A stretch of DNA of 47,209 nucleotides from JALZEG01 sp046263255 (GCA_046263255.1 JBHELD010000005.1:1-47209), one strand, 5' to 3'; positions 8,671-16,120 are shown, counted from the stretch's first letter. Notes: a model not told the origin generated them from the sequence alone. Program-made: numbers and translations.

Positions 8671-10089
8671 GTGGCTACGTCTTCCGCGACGCGCGGGCGC
8701 GGTCTCGACGGCTTCTTCAGGATCACGGAACGCGGGTCCTCGGTCCGCACCGAGGTCATCGCGGGGCTCACGTCGTTCATGACGATGGCGTACATCCTGA
8801 TCCTGAACCCGATCATCCTGTCCGGCCCCGACCGGGAGGGGACGGCCCTCGCTCCCACCGCCGTGCTGGTGGTGACGGCGCTCGCCGCCGGCGTCACGAG
8901 CATCGCGATGGGGGTCTTCGCCAACTACCCCTTCGCGATCGCCGCAGGTCTGGGTCTGAACGCGGTCGTCGCGTTCCAGCTCGTCGGCGGCAACCAGCTG
9001 ACGTGGCCGGAGGCGATGGGCGTCATCGTGATCGAGGGCCTGATCATCCTGGTGCTCGTGCTCACGAAGTTTCGCCAGGCGATGATGGAGGCCGTCCCGA
9101 TGCCGCTGAAGCAGGCGATCGCCGTCGGCATCGGCCTGTTCATCACGATCATCGGGTTGATCGACGCGGGTTTCGTCACCTCGACGACACTGCCGAACCC
9201 GCCGCTTCAGCTCGGATCGGGAGGCGAGCTCCGCGGCTGGCCGGTCGCCGTGTTCGTCGTCGGCCTGTTCATCGTGGTGTACCTCTACATCCGGCGCGTC
9301 AGGGGAGCCCTGCTGCTCGGGATCCTCGCGACGACGATCCTCGCGGTCATCGTCAACGAGGCCTTCCTCGACGGCGAGGGGTTCGCGCTGGGGCGCGCGC
9401 AGCTGGCGAACCCGATCGACGCTCCCTCGGGCAGCGACTTCTCGCTCATCGGCGACTTCTCGTTCGGCTTCTTCGCCGAGATGGGCGTGATCGCGGCCGT
9501 CCTCGCGATCTTCACGATCATGCTCTCGGACTTCTTCGACACGATGGGCACCGCGGTGGGCCTGGGCCGCGAGGCCGGGCTGCTCGACCAGGAAGGCCGG
9601 CTCCCGGACGTCGACAAGGTGCTGCTCGTCGACTCGGCGGCCGCGGCGATCGGCGGCTCGGTCTCCGCGTCCTCCAACACGACGTACATCGAGAGCGCGT
9701 CGGGCATCGCCGAGGGCGGCCGCACCGGGCTGACGGCGGTGGTGGTCGGGATCCTGTTCCTCGCGTCGATCCTGTTCTCGCCGCTCGCGGAGGTCGTCCC
9801 GCTCGAGGCCGCGGCGCCGGCGCTCGTGGTCGTGGGCTTCCTGATGATGAGCGGAGTGCGCGAGGTCCCCTGGGACGACGTCGACCTGGCGCTGCCCGCG
9901 TTCCTCACGATCGTCGTGATGCCGTTCACGTACTCGATCACGAACGGCATCGGCGCGGGCTTCGTGTCGTACGTGTTCATCCAGCTCGCGCGCGGCAGGG
10001 GCCGGTCCGTCGCGCCGATGATGTACGTCGCGGCCGGCGCGTTCGTCGTCTACTTCGCGATCTTCTACGTCCGGGAGTACGTCACCTAA
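8671..10089 (+). CDS. NCS2-family purine permease (AzgA-type)
   Basis: A 472-residue multi-pass inner-membrane transporter, likely a proton symporter for adenine, guanine or hypoxanthine. The N-terminal block RTEVIAGLTSFMTMAYILILNP is the AzgA-branch signature. TM segments alternate through the sequence, with FDTMGTAVGLGREAGL and SASSNTTYIESASGIAEGGRTGLTA, the substrate-site motifs of this branch, at about residues 289-355. The GTG start has AAGGGG 8 bases upstream. It sits alone between the haloperoxidase operon and carbamate kinase, all in the same direction; with carbamate kinase it could reflect purine/allantoin nitrogen use, but that is inference. Confidence 0.9.
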   Translation: MATSSATRGRGLDGFFRITERGSSVRTEVIAGLTSFMTMAYILILNPIILSGPDREGTALAPTAVLVVTALAAGVTSIAMGVFANYPFAIAAGLGLNAVVAFQLVGGNQLTWPEAMGVIVIEGLIILVLVLTKFRQAMMEAVPMPLKQAIAVGIGLFITIIGLIDAGFVTSTTLPNPPLQLGSGGELRGWPVAVFVVGLFIVVYLYIRRVRGALLLGILATTILAVIVNEAFLDGEGFALGRAQLANPIDAPSGSDFSLIGDFSFGFFAEMGVIAAVLAIFTIMLSDFFDTMGTAVGLGREAGLLDQEGRLPDVDKVLLVDSAAAAIGGSVSASSNTTYIESASGIAEGGRTGLTAVVVGILFLASILFSPLAEVVPLEAAAPALVVVGFLMMSGVREVPWDDVDLALPAFLTIVVMPFTYSITNGIGAGFVSYVFIQLARGRGRSVAPMMYVAAGAFVVYFAIFYVREYVT

Positions 10090-10115
10090 ACCGCAACCGC
10101 ACGGATGGCGTCACC

Positions 10116-10121
10116 TAGCAT
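10116..10121 (+). promoter_or_regulatory. Leaderless -10 element (TAGCAT) for carbamate kinase
   Basis: TAGCAT ends 7 bases before the first base of GTG 10128, placing the expected transcription start on the start codon. There is no Shine-Dalgarno sequence and no convincing -35. Confidence 0.55.
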
Positions 10122-10127
10122 TGACGG

Positions 10128-10913
10128 GTGACGAGCAGAGGCGACCCGCGCATACTCGTGATCGCGCTCGGCGGCAACGCGCTGCAGCGCCCCCAGGACG
10201 ACGACTCCGTGGCGGGTGACTTCCGCCGGACGCAGGAGACGGTGGCTCACCTGCTGCCGCTGATCGCGTCGGGGGAGTGGCGCGTGGTGCTCACCCACGG
10301 AAACGGGCCGCAGGTCGGGAACCACCTGCTGCGCAGCGAGCTCGGCCACTCGGCCGGCCGGACGCCGTTGCTTCCCCTGGAGGTCTGCGTCGCCGACACC
10401 CAGGGGGGCATGGGCTACATGATCCAGCAGTGCCTCGCGAACGCGTATGCGGCGGCGGGTCTCCCCGGCGTCGCCGCCGCGGTCGTGACGCAGGTGCTGG
10501 TGGACGCGCGGGATCCCGCGTTCGACCGCCCGGTGAAGCCCGTGGGCGAGCACGTGCCTCCCGAGCGGGTGCCCGGGCTTCGGGAGCGCGGCTGGACCCT
10601 CGTGGAGGACCAGCATCACGGCGGATGGCGCAGGGTCGTCGCCTCTCCGGACCCGGTCGAGATCGTCGAGGCGGAGGCCGTGCGGGCGCTCGTCACCGCG
10701 GGCGTCACCGTCGTCGCCGCGGGCGGCGGCGGGATCCCGGTCGTGCAGACGGAGGAGGGGGCGTTGCGGGGCGCGGCCGCGGTAGTGGACAAGGACCTGG
10801 CCGCAGCCCTGCTCGCGTCCGACCTGCGCGCCGCGGGCCTCGTGATACTCACCGACGTCGCGCACGTGTCGCTGGGTTTCGGGACCGAGCGCGAGAGGCC
10901 GGTCGACCGATGA
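10128..10913 (+). CDS. arcC: Carbamate kinase, N-terminal 261 residues (frame interrupted)
   Basis: Amino-acid-kinase-fold enzyme converting carbamoyl phosphate and ADP to carbamate and ATP. The signature blocks are present: VIALGGNAL at the phosphate-binding start, VVLTHGNGPQVGN, DTQGGMGYMIQQ, AAGGGGIPVV, VVDKDLAAALLA and LVILTDVAHVSLGFG. The family is normally about 305-315 residues; this frame stops at ERPVDR with TGA 10911-10913. The missing tail, including the PGSMGPK motif, continues in another frame that starts with ATG overlapping this stop (ATGA). One missing base just before 10910 would restore a single ORF. The start is GTG 10128, which looks leaderless. Confidence 0.85.
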   Translation: MTSRGDPRILVIALGGNALQRPQDDDSVAGDFRRTQETVAHLLPLIASGEWRVVLTHGNGPQVGNHLLRSELGHSAGRTPLLPLEVCVADTQGGMGYMIQQCLANAYAAAGLPGVAAAVVTQVLVDARDPAFDRPVKPVGEHVPPERVPGLRERGWTLVEDQHHGGWRRVVASPDPVEIVEAEAVRALVTAGVTVVAAGGGGIPVVQTEEGALRGAAAVVDKDLAAALLASDLRAAGLVILTDVAHVSLGFGTERERPVDR

Positions 10914-11092
10914 CGGTGGCGGACGCGCGCTCGTACCTCGAGGCGGGTGAGTTCCCTCCGGGGAGCATGGGGCCGAAGGTCGAGGCGGTCTGCCGCCTCG
11001 TGGAGGCATCCGGCGGCACGGGCGTGATCACGTCGATCGAGAGGTGCGAGGACGGCGTCCACGGCCGGGCGGGCACGCTGGTAGTCCCCTAG
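10910..11092 (+). CDS. arcC: Carbamate kinase, C-terminal 60 residues in a separate frame
   Basis: MTVADARSYLEAGEFPPG continues into SMGPKVEAVCRLVEA, SGGTGVITSIE and GRAGTLVVP, which is the normal C-terminus of carbamate kinases, including the conserved PGSMGPK segment that closes the nucleotide site. Codon choice is as GC3-rich as in the first fragment, so both parts are under coding selection. The start codon lies in an ATGA overlap with the stop of the first fragment, the same geometry used by coupled genes elsewhere in this window. A two-subunit enzyme made by coupling is therefore possible; a one-base sequence error or recent mutation is the simpler explanation. Confidence 0.75.
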   Translation: MTVADARSYLEAGEFPPGSMGPKVEAVCRLVEASGGTGVITSIERCEDGVHGRAGTLVVP

Positions 11093-11146
11093 CGTTCTGT
11101 GGCCGCCGCAACAGACGGCGGTGCGGCGGTGGGCGAGCCTCGTTCC

Positions 11147-12592
11147 ATGAGGTCGTGTCCGTCGGTGGTCGCGCTGGTGTGCTGTCTCCTGGCGCCCGTT
11201 CCCGCGCTCGCGCAGCCGGGAGCGACGTGGCTGACGCCTCCCGTCGACGGCGGGATCGTCGCTCGCTTCGACGAGCCCGAGCGCAAGTGGGGGAGCGGGC
11301 ACCGCGGCGTCGACTTCGCGGCCCCCGCGGGCACGGCGGTGCGCGCCGCGGCGGCCGGTCGCGTGGTCTTCGCCGGGCCCGTTGCGGGGACGCTCGCGGT
11401 GACGATCGACCACGGGGGCGCGCTCCAGAGCACCTACTCCGCGCTCGCCTCGGTCGCCGTAGCAGAGGGCGACCACGTCGATCGCGGCCACTGGGTCGGC
11501 ACGGCCGGGCACGCGCACGCGGGCGGCGCCCCGGGGCTCCATCTGGGCGTGAAGGTCGACGGGAGGTACGCGGACCCCGCGCTGTTCCTCGGCCCCCTCG
11601 ACGCGTCCGCGGCGATCCACCTCGCGCCCGTGGTCGAGCGCACCTACTCGCAGCGGACGACCGCGGAGCACCTGTCGTTCCTGCGCCCGCACCCGTCGTA
11701 CGTCGGCGACCACACGCGCGAGTGCACGAGGACGAAAGACCGCGGCGCGCCCGCGTCCCCGCCGAACGACAACGTGGTCGTCGCGATCAACGGGCTGGGC
11801 AGCAGGACGGCCGGTCCGACGGACACCGACCTGTACCGCCACGCGGTGGACCTGCTCGGCTATTCGGCCGCAGACGTCTACCTGTACTCGTACGACGGCA
11901 CGTCGGGGCCGCGGCTGCACGAGCCGTACCGGCCGGCCGCGACGTTCGGCGACTTAGGCGCGAGCGCGCACAAGCTCCGGGTCCTGCTGGAGGCCATCGC
12001 CCGCCGGCACCCGGGCAGGGACGTCGACCTGCTGGCGCACTCGCAGGGAGGCTTTATCGCCCGGATCTATCTCGAGCGGTTGGCCGAGGCGTGGTCCCCG
12101 GAGCTGCCCCGTGTCGAGCACCTCGTCACGCTCGCCACCCCCCACGAGGGCGGGCCGGCCGCGGATCTCGTCGCGCGTCTTCGCGCCGCGCCCGGCGGCC
12201 GCACGGCCACCGCGATCCTGTCGCGCCTCGCGCACGCGACGGAGCTCTTCCCCGACCCACGCGCGGCGTCGATCGCTCAGATGTCGCCCGGATCCCCGCT
12301 CAACGAGCTGCTCGCGGCAGAGGACGTCGCCTACGGCACGCGCGCCCTGGCGCTCTCGGTCCCCGACGACCTCACGGTGCCGGCGCATCGTGCGCGGCTC
12401 GACCACGAGCGGAGCCTCACCCTCGCGCCGGCCGGCGGCTTCGCCCACGGACGGATCGTCGAGTCGCGCCACGCCGCCGCGGTGGCCTACGACTTCCTGA
12501 GGGACGCCGCTCCCGCGTGCCCGGGCGCGTGGGACCGGTGGGGGGGCCTCGTGGGGCGCGCGATCGAGGCGGCCGAGGACCTGCCCTTCTAG
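11147..12592 (+). CDS. Secreted fusion of degenerate M23 peptidase and alpha/beta-hydrolase (lipase-like)
   Basis: A 481-residue exported protein with signal peptide (MRSCPSVVALVCCLLAPVPALA, about 22 residues). Residues 25-150 form an M23 (LytM) domain: GSGHRGVDFAAPAGTAV supplies the zinc ligands His and Asp, and GLHLGVKVDG the last zinc His. The catalytic histidine of the usual H-x-H is Gly here, and the TYxHL histidine is Ala (TYSAL). The second half is an alpha/beta hydrolase of PGAP1/lipase type: VVVAINGLGSRT oxyanion region, DLLAHSQGGFIARIYLE with the nucleophile serine, VTLATPHEGG, a DDLTVP acid region and SRHAAAV for the histidine. A cell-wall-binding module carrying a lipase is the likely reading. 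An upstream GTG at 11099 is rejected because it spoils the signal peptide. A strong terminator follows. Confidence 0.83.
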   Translation: MRSCPSVVALVCCLLAPVPALAQPGATWLTPPVDGGIVARFDEPERKWGSGHRGVDFAAPAGTAVRAAAAGRVVFAGPVAGTLAVTIDHGGALQSTYSALASVAVAEGDHVDRGHWVGTAGHAHAGGAPGLHLGVKVDGRYADPALFLGPLDASAAIHLAPVVERTYSQRTTAEHLSFLRPHPSYVGDHTRECTRTKDRGAPASPPNDNVVVAINGLGSRTAGPTDTDLYRHAVDLLGYSAADVYLYSYDGTSGPRLHEPYRPAATFGDLGASAHKLRVLLEAIARRHPGRDVDLLAHSQGGFIARIYLERLAEAWSPELPRVEHLVTLATPHEGGPAADLVARLRAAPGGRTATAILSRLAHATELFPDPRAASIAQMSPGSPLNELLAAEDVAYGTRALALSVPDDLTVPAHRARLDHERSLTLAPAGGFAHGRIVESRHAAAVAYDFLRDAAPACPGAWDRWGGLVGRAIEAAEDLPF

Positions 12593-12614
12593 ACCTCGGC
12601 CGGGAAAGAAAGAA

Positions 12615-12650
12615 GCCCCCTCCGTCGGGGGGTGGGGTAACGGAGGGGGC
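12615..12650 (+). terminator. 11-bp GC-rich hairpin terminator
   Basis: GCCCCCTCCGT (12615-12625) pairs perfectly with ACGGAGGGGGC (12640-12650) across a 14-base G-rich loop, 23 bases after the stop of the M23/lipase gene. A-rich before the stem and a weak T-containing stretch (GCTTTGTTT) after it. Confidence 0.85.
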
Positions 12651-12792
12651 CGGTGGTGTGCTTTGTTTCTGAGACAGATTATCGACCGGACATCCGGTCC
12701 GTTCAACCCCCTCGGAGGCAGAGAACCGGGGCCGGCGTTGTGGCCGAGGGACAAACCGGCTCCCTTCGGCCCCCTCCCTCTAGGATGGGCCG
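12651..12792. other. Intergenic region with inverted repeats before the YgjP-like gene
   Basis: This gap holds a compact inverted repeat GACCGGA-CA-TCCGGTC (12684-12699), which could be an operator or a second hairpin. A second imperfect hairpin lies at 12742-12770 (GGCCGAGGGA against TCCCTTCGGCC, one bulge). The TAGGAT -10 of the next gene follows. I see no ORF. Confidence 0.4.
12781..12786 (+). promoter_or_regulatory. Leaderless -10 element (TAGGAT) for the YgjP-like gene
   Basis: TAGGAT ends 7 bases before the G of GTG 12793; the predicted transcription start coincides with the start codon. No Shine-Dalgarno sequence is visible. Confidence 0.6.
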
Positions 12793-13332
12793 GTGGCCAC
12801 CAACAGGCTCCCGTTCGACGCGCCCGGGCTCGAGGACGACTTCCGGCGCGTCGAGGTCCGCAGGAGCGCGAGGCGCAAGAAGACGGTCTCGGCCGAGATC
12901 GTCGGCGAAGCCCTGATCGTCTCGGTGCCCGAGCGGCTCTCGCGGGCGGAGGAGCACGAGTGGGTGACCGTGATGGCTCGCCGGCTGTCCGAGCGACGCC
13001 GCAGGGACCGGCTCAACTCGGACGGAGCGCTGCGGAGCAAGGCGGAGCAGCTCTCCGACCGCTACCTCGACGGCGTGAGGCCGTCCGAGATCACGTGGGT
13101 CACGAACCAGCAGTCGCGCTGGGGCTCGTGCTGCCCCGAGGACCGGACGATCCGGATCTCGATCGCGCTCGCGGACTACCCGGCGTGGGTGCGCGACTAC
13201 GTCATCGTCCACGAGCTCGCGCACCTGATCGTGCCGGATCACTCCGGGCGGTTCTGGGAGCTGGTCGACCGCTACCCGCTCACCGAGCGAGCGCGCGGGT
13301 TCCTGATCGCGAAGGGGATGGAGGAGGGCTAG
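12793..13332 (+). CDS. YgjP/WGxR-type zinc metallopeptidase (M48-like, SprT-like)
   Basis: A 179-residue cytoplasmic protein. The C-terminal half has the HELAHLIVPDHSGRFWELV motif (HExxH plus a downstream His), preceded by QQSRWGSCCPEDRTIRI, the WGSC hallmark of the YgjP (DUF45) family. The N-terminal half (RRSARRKKTVSAEIVGEAL, then VSVPERLSRAEE) is the usual beta-rich lead-in of that family. Members are thought to be minigluzincin-type peptidases, but physiological substrates are unknown. The GTG start is leaderless with TAGGAT just upstream. Its stop overlaps the convergent rhodanese-like gene by 3-4 bases. Confidence 0.87.
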   Translation: MATNRLPFDAPGLEDDFRRVEVRRSARRKKTVSAEIVGEALIVSVPERLSRAEEHEWVTVMARRLSERRRRDRLNSDGALRSKAEQLSDRYLDGVRPSEITWVTNQQSRWGSCCPEDRTIRISIALADYPAWVRDYVIVHELAHLIVPDHSGRFWELVDRYPLTERARGFLIAKGMEEG

Positions 13333-13925
13333 CGGATCGGGCGAAGCGCCCGGTCCGACGGCCACAGCGCCACGTCGCCGAACCCCTTGCGCTCGAGGAT
13401 GCCGACGCAGAGGGCCGCGCGGACGCCGTAGCCCGCGACGACGACGATCCGGTCCGCCGCGGTCAGCTCGTTCGTCCGGGGCCACAGGTCGTCGGCCGGG
13501 ATGACCACTGCGCCGGGCGGCGCCACCGCCCCGGGATCGCCGACGTGGAGCAGCGTCCCCTCCGGCGTCGCATCCGGCGGAAGCACCTCCGTCGATGCGA
13601 GGGACTCGCCCTTGCCAGCCCACCGGTTCAGCGCGTCTTCCACGGCTCCGGCGACGTTGAAGCCGCGGCCGCGCAATGCTGCCGCCGCCTGCGCGGCGTC
13701 GCCGTGCCCGAGATCGAGCAATGCGTACGGGATCTCGAGCGGAAGACAGTCGCGTGCCCGGACCGACATTCCGGGCCCCGCCTCGTAGACGACTGCGATC
13801 GATCCCGGAACGTGCGTCTCGAGATACGCCGCTGCGGGACGCAGGTCCAGGAGCGCGCCCCCCAGCGCGACGACCTCCAGAGCCTCGTCGAACGTCAGCC
13901 GTCTCACCGTCGTCGTCACCGTCAT
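13329..13925 (-). CDS. Tandem rhodanese-like protein without catalytic cysteines
   Basis: A 198-residue cytoplasmic protein that reads as two rhodanese-like halves. Residues 15-90 carry LLDLRPAAAYLETHVPGSIAV, the typical D-x-R ... HxPG opening; the position of the active-site loop reads LDLGHGDAAQAAAAL, with no cysteine. Residues 115-198 form a second half ending VVVAGYGVRAALCVGILERKGF, where the catalytic Cys of the C-x-x-G-x-R loop is Ala. Sulfur transfer by the classical mechanism is therefore unlikely, and a binding or regulatory role is more plausible. Start ATG 13925; the divergent FxsA gene begins 43 bases away. A TATGAG motif at 13935-13940 may be the -10. Confidence 0.75.
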   Translation of the reverse strand: MTVTTTVRRLTFDEALEVVALGGALLDLRPAAAYLETHVPGSIAVVYEAGPGMSVRARDCLPLEIPYALLDLGHGDAAQAAAALRGRGFNVAGAVEDALNRWAGKGESLASTEVLPPDATPEGTLLHVGDPGAVAPPGAVVIPADDLWPRTNELTAADRIVVVAGYGVRAALCVGILERKGFGDVALWPSDRALRPIR

Positions 13926-13955
13926 GGCGCCGTACTCATACCAGAGTCCCGCCGC

Positions 13956-13961
13956 CATACT
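13956..13961 (+). promoter_or_regulatory. Candidate leaderless -10 element (CATACT) for fxsA
   Basis: CATACT ends 8 bases before the G of GTG 13969. It is the same spacing as the TAGGAT elements in this window and the same hexamer as the promoter at 28456. Confidence 0.45.
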
Positions 13962-13968
13962 GGGGGCC

Positions 13969-14496
13969 GTGGGCCCTCTTCTCGCTCTTCTGCTGCTGGT
14001 CGTGCCCGTCGTCGAGCTGGCGGTGATCGTGCAGATCGCGGGCGAGGTAGGCGTGCTGAACACGCTCGGGCTCCTCGTGCTCGTGTCGCTCGCCGGCGCG
14101 TGGTTGCTGAAGCAGCAGGGGCTTGCGACGTGGAGGAGCCTGGAGGCGACGACGGCGCGCGGGGAGATCCCCACGAAGGAGGCGACGGACGGCGCGTTGA
14201 TCCTCCTGGGGGGCGCGCTGCTGCTGACGCCGGGGTTCGTCACCGACGCCGTCGGGCTCGTCTTCTTGATCCCGCCCACGCGCGCGCTGGTCAAGAGCGG
14301 GTTCCGCAGGCTGCTCGGAGCGTGGGCGGCGAAGAGGTTCGCCGCCGGCGGCCGCGCGGGCGGAGCCGTGTACTCGGCGCGCGTGACCCGCGTGCGGAGG
14401 TCGGCGCCGGAGGCCGGCGGCCCTAGCTCTTCGGCCGGTCGGCTTCCCTCCGAGGATCCTCCAGACGACGCGGGCGGTTCTCCGGGTACGGGATGA
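13969..14496 (+). CDS. fxsA: FxsA-family membrane protein
   Basis: A 175-residue inner-membrane protein. The first 120 residues match the FxsA family: a first TM (PLLALLLLVVPVVELAVIVQIA), a second TM (LNTLGLLVLVSLAGAWLLKQQG), ATWRSLEATTARGEIPTKE, and GALLLTPGFVTDAVGLVFLIPPTR. The remaining 50 residues are a charged, disordered tail that runs over the 3' end of the convergent gene by 74 bases. In E. coli FxsA overexpression relieves F-plasmid exclusion of phage T7; its normal function is not known. GTG 13969 is the only start that precedes the first TM and looks leaderless. In-frame ATG at 13924 would overlap the divergent gene's start. Confidence 0.85.
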   Translation: MGPLLALLLLVVPVVELAVIVQIAGEVGVLNTLGLLVLVSLAGAWLLKQQGLATWRSLEATTARGEIPTKEATDGALILLGGALLLTPGFVTDAVGLVFLIPPTRALVKSGFRRLLGAWAAKRFAAGGRAGGAVYSARVTRVRRSAPEAGGPSSSAGRLPSEDPPDDAGGSPGTG

Positions 14497-14833
14497 CCGG
14501 CCCGACCGCGCCCTGCTCCGGGTAGGCGGCGAGGTCGAAATCCTCGGGCGGGCGCCGGAACGCGTTCATCCGCACGCGCATCTCCTCGGGGTATTCGCCG
14601 ACGTGAACGGGGACGCGAAGGCGCTCGGCGATCGCCCGGGCCTCCTCGGTCGAGTGGTACACCCAGCGCTGCCACCAGCCGCGGCGGTCCACCAGGACCA
14701 GCTGCGCGTCGTGGAGCCCGATGCGGACGACGACGGCCTCGGTCCCGTCGGGGTAGGCGGCGACGAAGTCCTCCGGCGAGCGCAGGTTCCTGCCGCCCTC
14801 GGGGACGTCCTCGAAGGGCCACGCGCGCGCCAT
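14423..14833 (-). CDS. Uncharacterised 136-residue protein coupled to the SDR gene
   Basis: I do not recognise the family. The protein starts at ATG 14833, whose first base is the last base of the SDR stop codon (TGATG), so translation is coupled and the product is real. It is soluble, rich in aromatic and acidic residues (WPFEDVPEGG, GWWQRWVYHSTEEA, FRRPPEDFDLAAYPEQG) and ends in a proline/arginine-rich tail. The middle part predicts alternating beta strands and one helix (EEARAIAERL). The last 74 bases run antisense to the fxsA 3' end. Association with an oxidoreductase is the only clue to its role. Confidence 0.7.
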   Translation of the reverse strand: MARAWPFEDVPEGGRNLRSPEDFVAAYPDGTEAVVVRIGLHDAQLVLVDRRGWWQRWVYHSTEEARAIAERLRVPVHVGEYPEEMRVRMNAFRRPPEDFDLAAYPEQGAVGPVIPYPENRPRRLEDPRREADRPKS

Positions 14834-15603
14834 CAGATGACCAACCCTCCGTCGACGCAGAGGACCTGGCCGGTGACGTAGTCCGACTCCCTCGACGCGA
14901 GGTAGACGAACGCCGGAGCGATCTCTTCCGGAGCGCCGTAGCGGCCCAGCGCGAACCTGGCGAGCCTCTTCTCGGCCTCGACCGGGTCCCGGAGCAACGG
15001 CTCGGTCATCCCGGTGAGAGCGGTGGGCGATACCGCGTTCACGTTGATCCGCAGCCTTCCCAGCTCCTTGGCCCACGTCTTCGTCAGGCCGACGATCCCC
15101 ATCTTCGCCGCGGCGTAGTTCGACTGTCCCACCGCGCCGAGCAGGCCGGACGGGCTCGTGACGTTGATGATCTTGCGGTGCCGCGGCCGCTCCTCCTCCT
15201 TCGCGAGCGGACGCCAGTGGCGCACGACCGCGCGCCCGCAGGCCCACGTGCCCTTCAGGTGGACGCCGATCACGACGTCGAAGTCCTCCTCCGACATGTT
15301 GTGGAGCATCTTGTCTCGCAGGATCCCCGCGTTGTTCACGAGGACGTCCACCCGTCCGAACGCGTCCAGCGCGGTCGCGAGCAGCGCGTCGGCGGCTTCG
15401 ACGGTGCCGATCGGGTCGGTGTTTATCTCGGAGCGGCCCCCCTGCGACGCGATCGCCTCGGACGCGTCCTTCGCGGCGTCCGCGTCGGCGTCGTTGACGA
15501 CGACCGACGCTCCCTCCGACGCGAACGCGAGGGCGATCGCGCGGCCGATGCCGCGCCCCGCGCCGGTGACGATGCAGACCTTGTCGTCCAGGCGGTTCGC
15601 CAT
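14833..15603 (-). CDS. Short-chain dehydrogenase/reductase (FabG-like)
   Basis: A 256-residue classical SDR. The Rossmann motif is TGAGRGIGRAIA (residues 13-24). NNAG is at about residue 92, followed by the catalytic serine in NVTSPSG and YAAAK (Tyr/Lys). The C-terminal YVTGQVLCVDGGLVI is typical of FabG-type enzymes. The insertion HWRPLAKEEERPRHRK before the catalytic serine is longer than in FabG and is seen in multifunctional or steroid/acyl-CoA SDRs. ND at the end of beta-2 (VVVNDADADA) favours NAD(H). Substrate is unknown: 3-oxoacyl or hydroxyacyl-CoA/ACP is likely. Leaderless start at ATG 15603; it heads a two-gene unit divergent from greA. Confidence 0.87.
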   Translation of the reverse strand: MANRLDDKVCIVTGAGRGIGRAIALAFASEGASVVVNDADADAAKDASEAIASQGGRSEINTDPIGTVEAADALLATALDAFGRVDVLVNNAGILRDKMLHNMSEEDFDVVIGVHLKGTWACGRAVVRHWRPLAKEEERPRHRKIINVTSPSGLLGAVGQSNYAAAKMGIVGLTKTWAKELGRLRINVNAVSPTALTGMTEPLLRDPVEAEKRLARFALGRYGAPEEIAPAFVYLASRESDYVTGQVLCVDGGLVI

Positions 15604-15610
15604 GACGGCG

Positions 15611-15616
15611 ATCCTA
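15611..15616 (-). promoter_or_regulatory. Leaderless -10 element (TAGGAT) for the SDR gene
   Basis: Read on the minus strand TAGGAT ends 8 bases before the A of ATG 15603. It is the mirror image of the greA promoter in the same 37-base intergenic gap. Confidence 0.6.
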
Positions 15617-15627
15617 CGCGGTTCCCT

Positions 15628-15633
15628 TAGGAT
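15628..15633 (+). promoter_or_regulatory. Leaderless -10 element (TAGGAT) for greA
   Basis: TAGGAT ends 8 bases before the A of ATG 15641; the expected transcription start lies within one base of the start codon. No Shine-Dalgarno sequence. Confidence 0.6.
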
Positions 15634-15640
15634 CGTCGGC

Positions 15641-16114
15641 ATGAGCGACCGGAAGAAGGTCCCCCTCACGAAGCAGGCGCTTGCGCGCCTGCGGGAGGAG
15701 CTCGCCCATCTCGAGGGCGAGGGCCGCACGAAGATCATCGAGGAGATCGCGACCGCGCGGGCGCACGGCGACCTGAGCGAGAATGCGGAGTACCACGCCG
15801 CGCGCGAGCAGCAGGGGCTGCAGGAGGCGCGCGTGCGGCAGCTCCGCCAGATGATCGAGAACGCCGAGATCATCGAGACGGCCGACGACGGCGTCGTCCG
15901 CCCCGGCATGATCGTGACGCTGAGGTACGAGGGCGACGAGCCCGAGACGTACCTGCTCGGGCTGCGGGAGGAGAAGGGCGGGGAGCACCCGGTGCTGACG
16001 CCGGACTCGCCGCTCGGGCAAGCGCTGGTCGGCCACCGCGCGGGCGAGACCCTGACCACGAAGGTCCCGGCGGGCGAGCTGAAGATCGAGATCGTCGAGG
16101 TGCGGGCTCCGTAG
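15641..16114 (+). CDS. greA: Transcription elongation factor GreA
   Basis: A 157-residue Gre factor that inserts its coiled coil into the RNA polymerase secondary channel and stimulates cleavage of backtracked RNA. VPLTKQALARLREELAHLE opens the antiparallel coiled coil. At its tip GDLSENAEYHAARE holds the conserved Asp and Glu that position the catalytic metal. The C-terminal FKBP-like domain contains SPLGQALVGHRAGE and ends EIVEV. Length is normal. It is transcribed alone from a leaderless promoter and is divergent from the SDR gene. Confidence 0.95.
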   Translation: MSDRKKVPLTKQALARLREELAHLEGEGRTKIIEEIATARAHGDLSENAEYHAAREQQGLQEARVRQLRQMIENAEIIETADDGVVRPGMIVTLRYEGDEPETYLLGLREEKGGEHPVLTPDSPLGQALVGHRAGETLTTKVPAGELKIEIVEVRAP

Positions 16115-16120
16115 CGTCGC

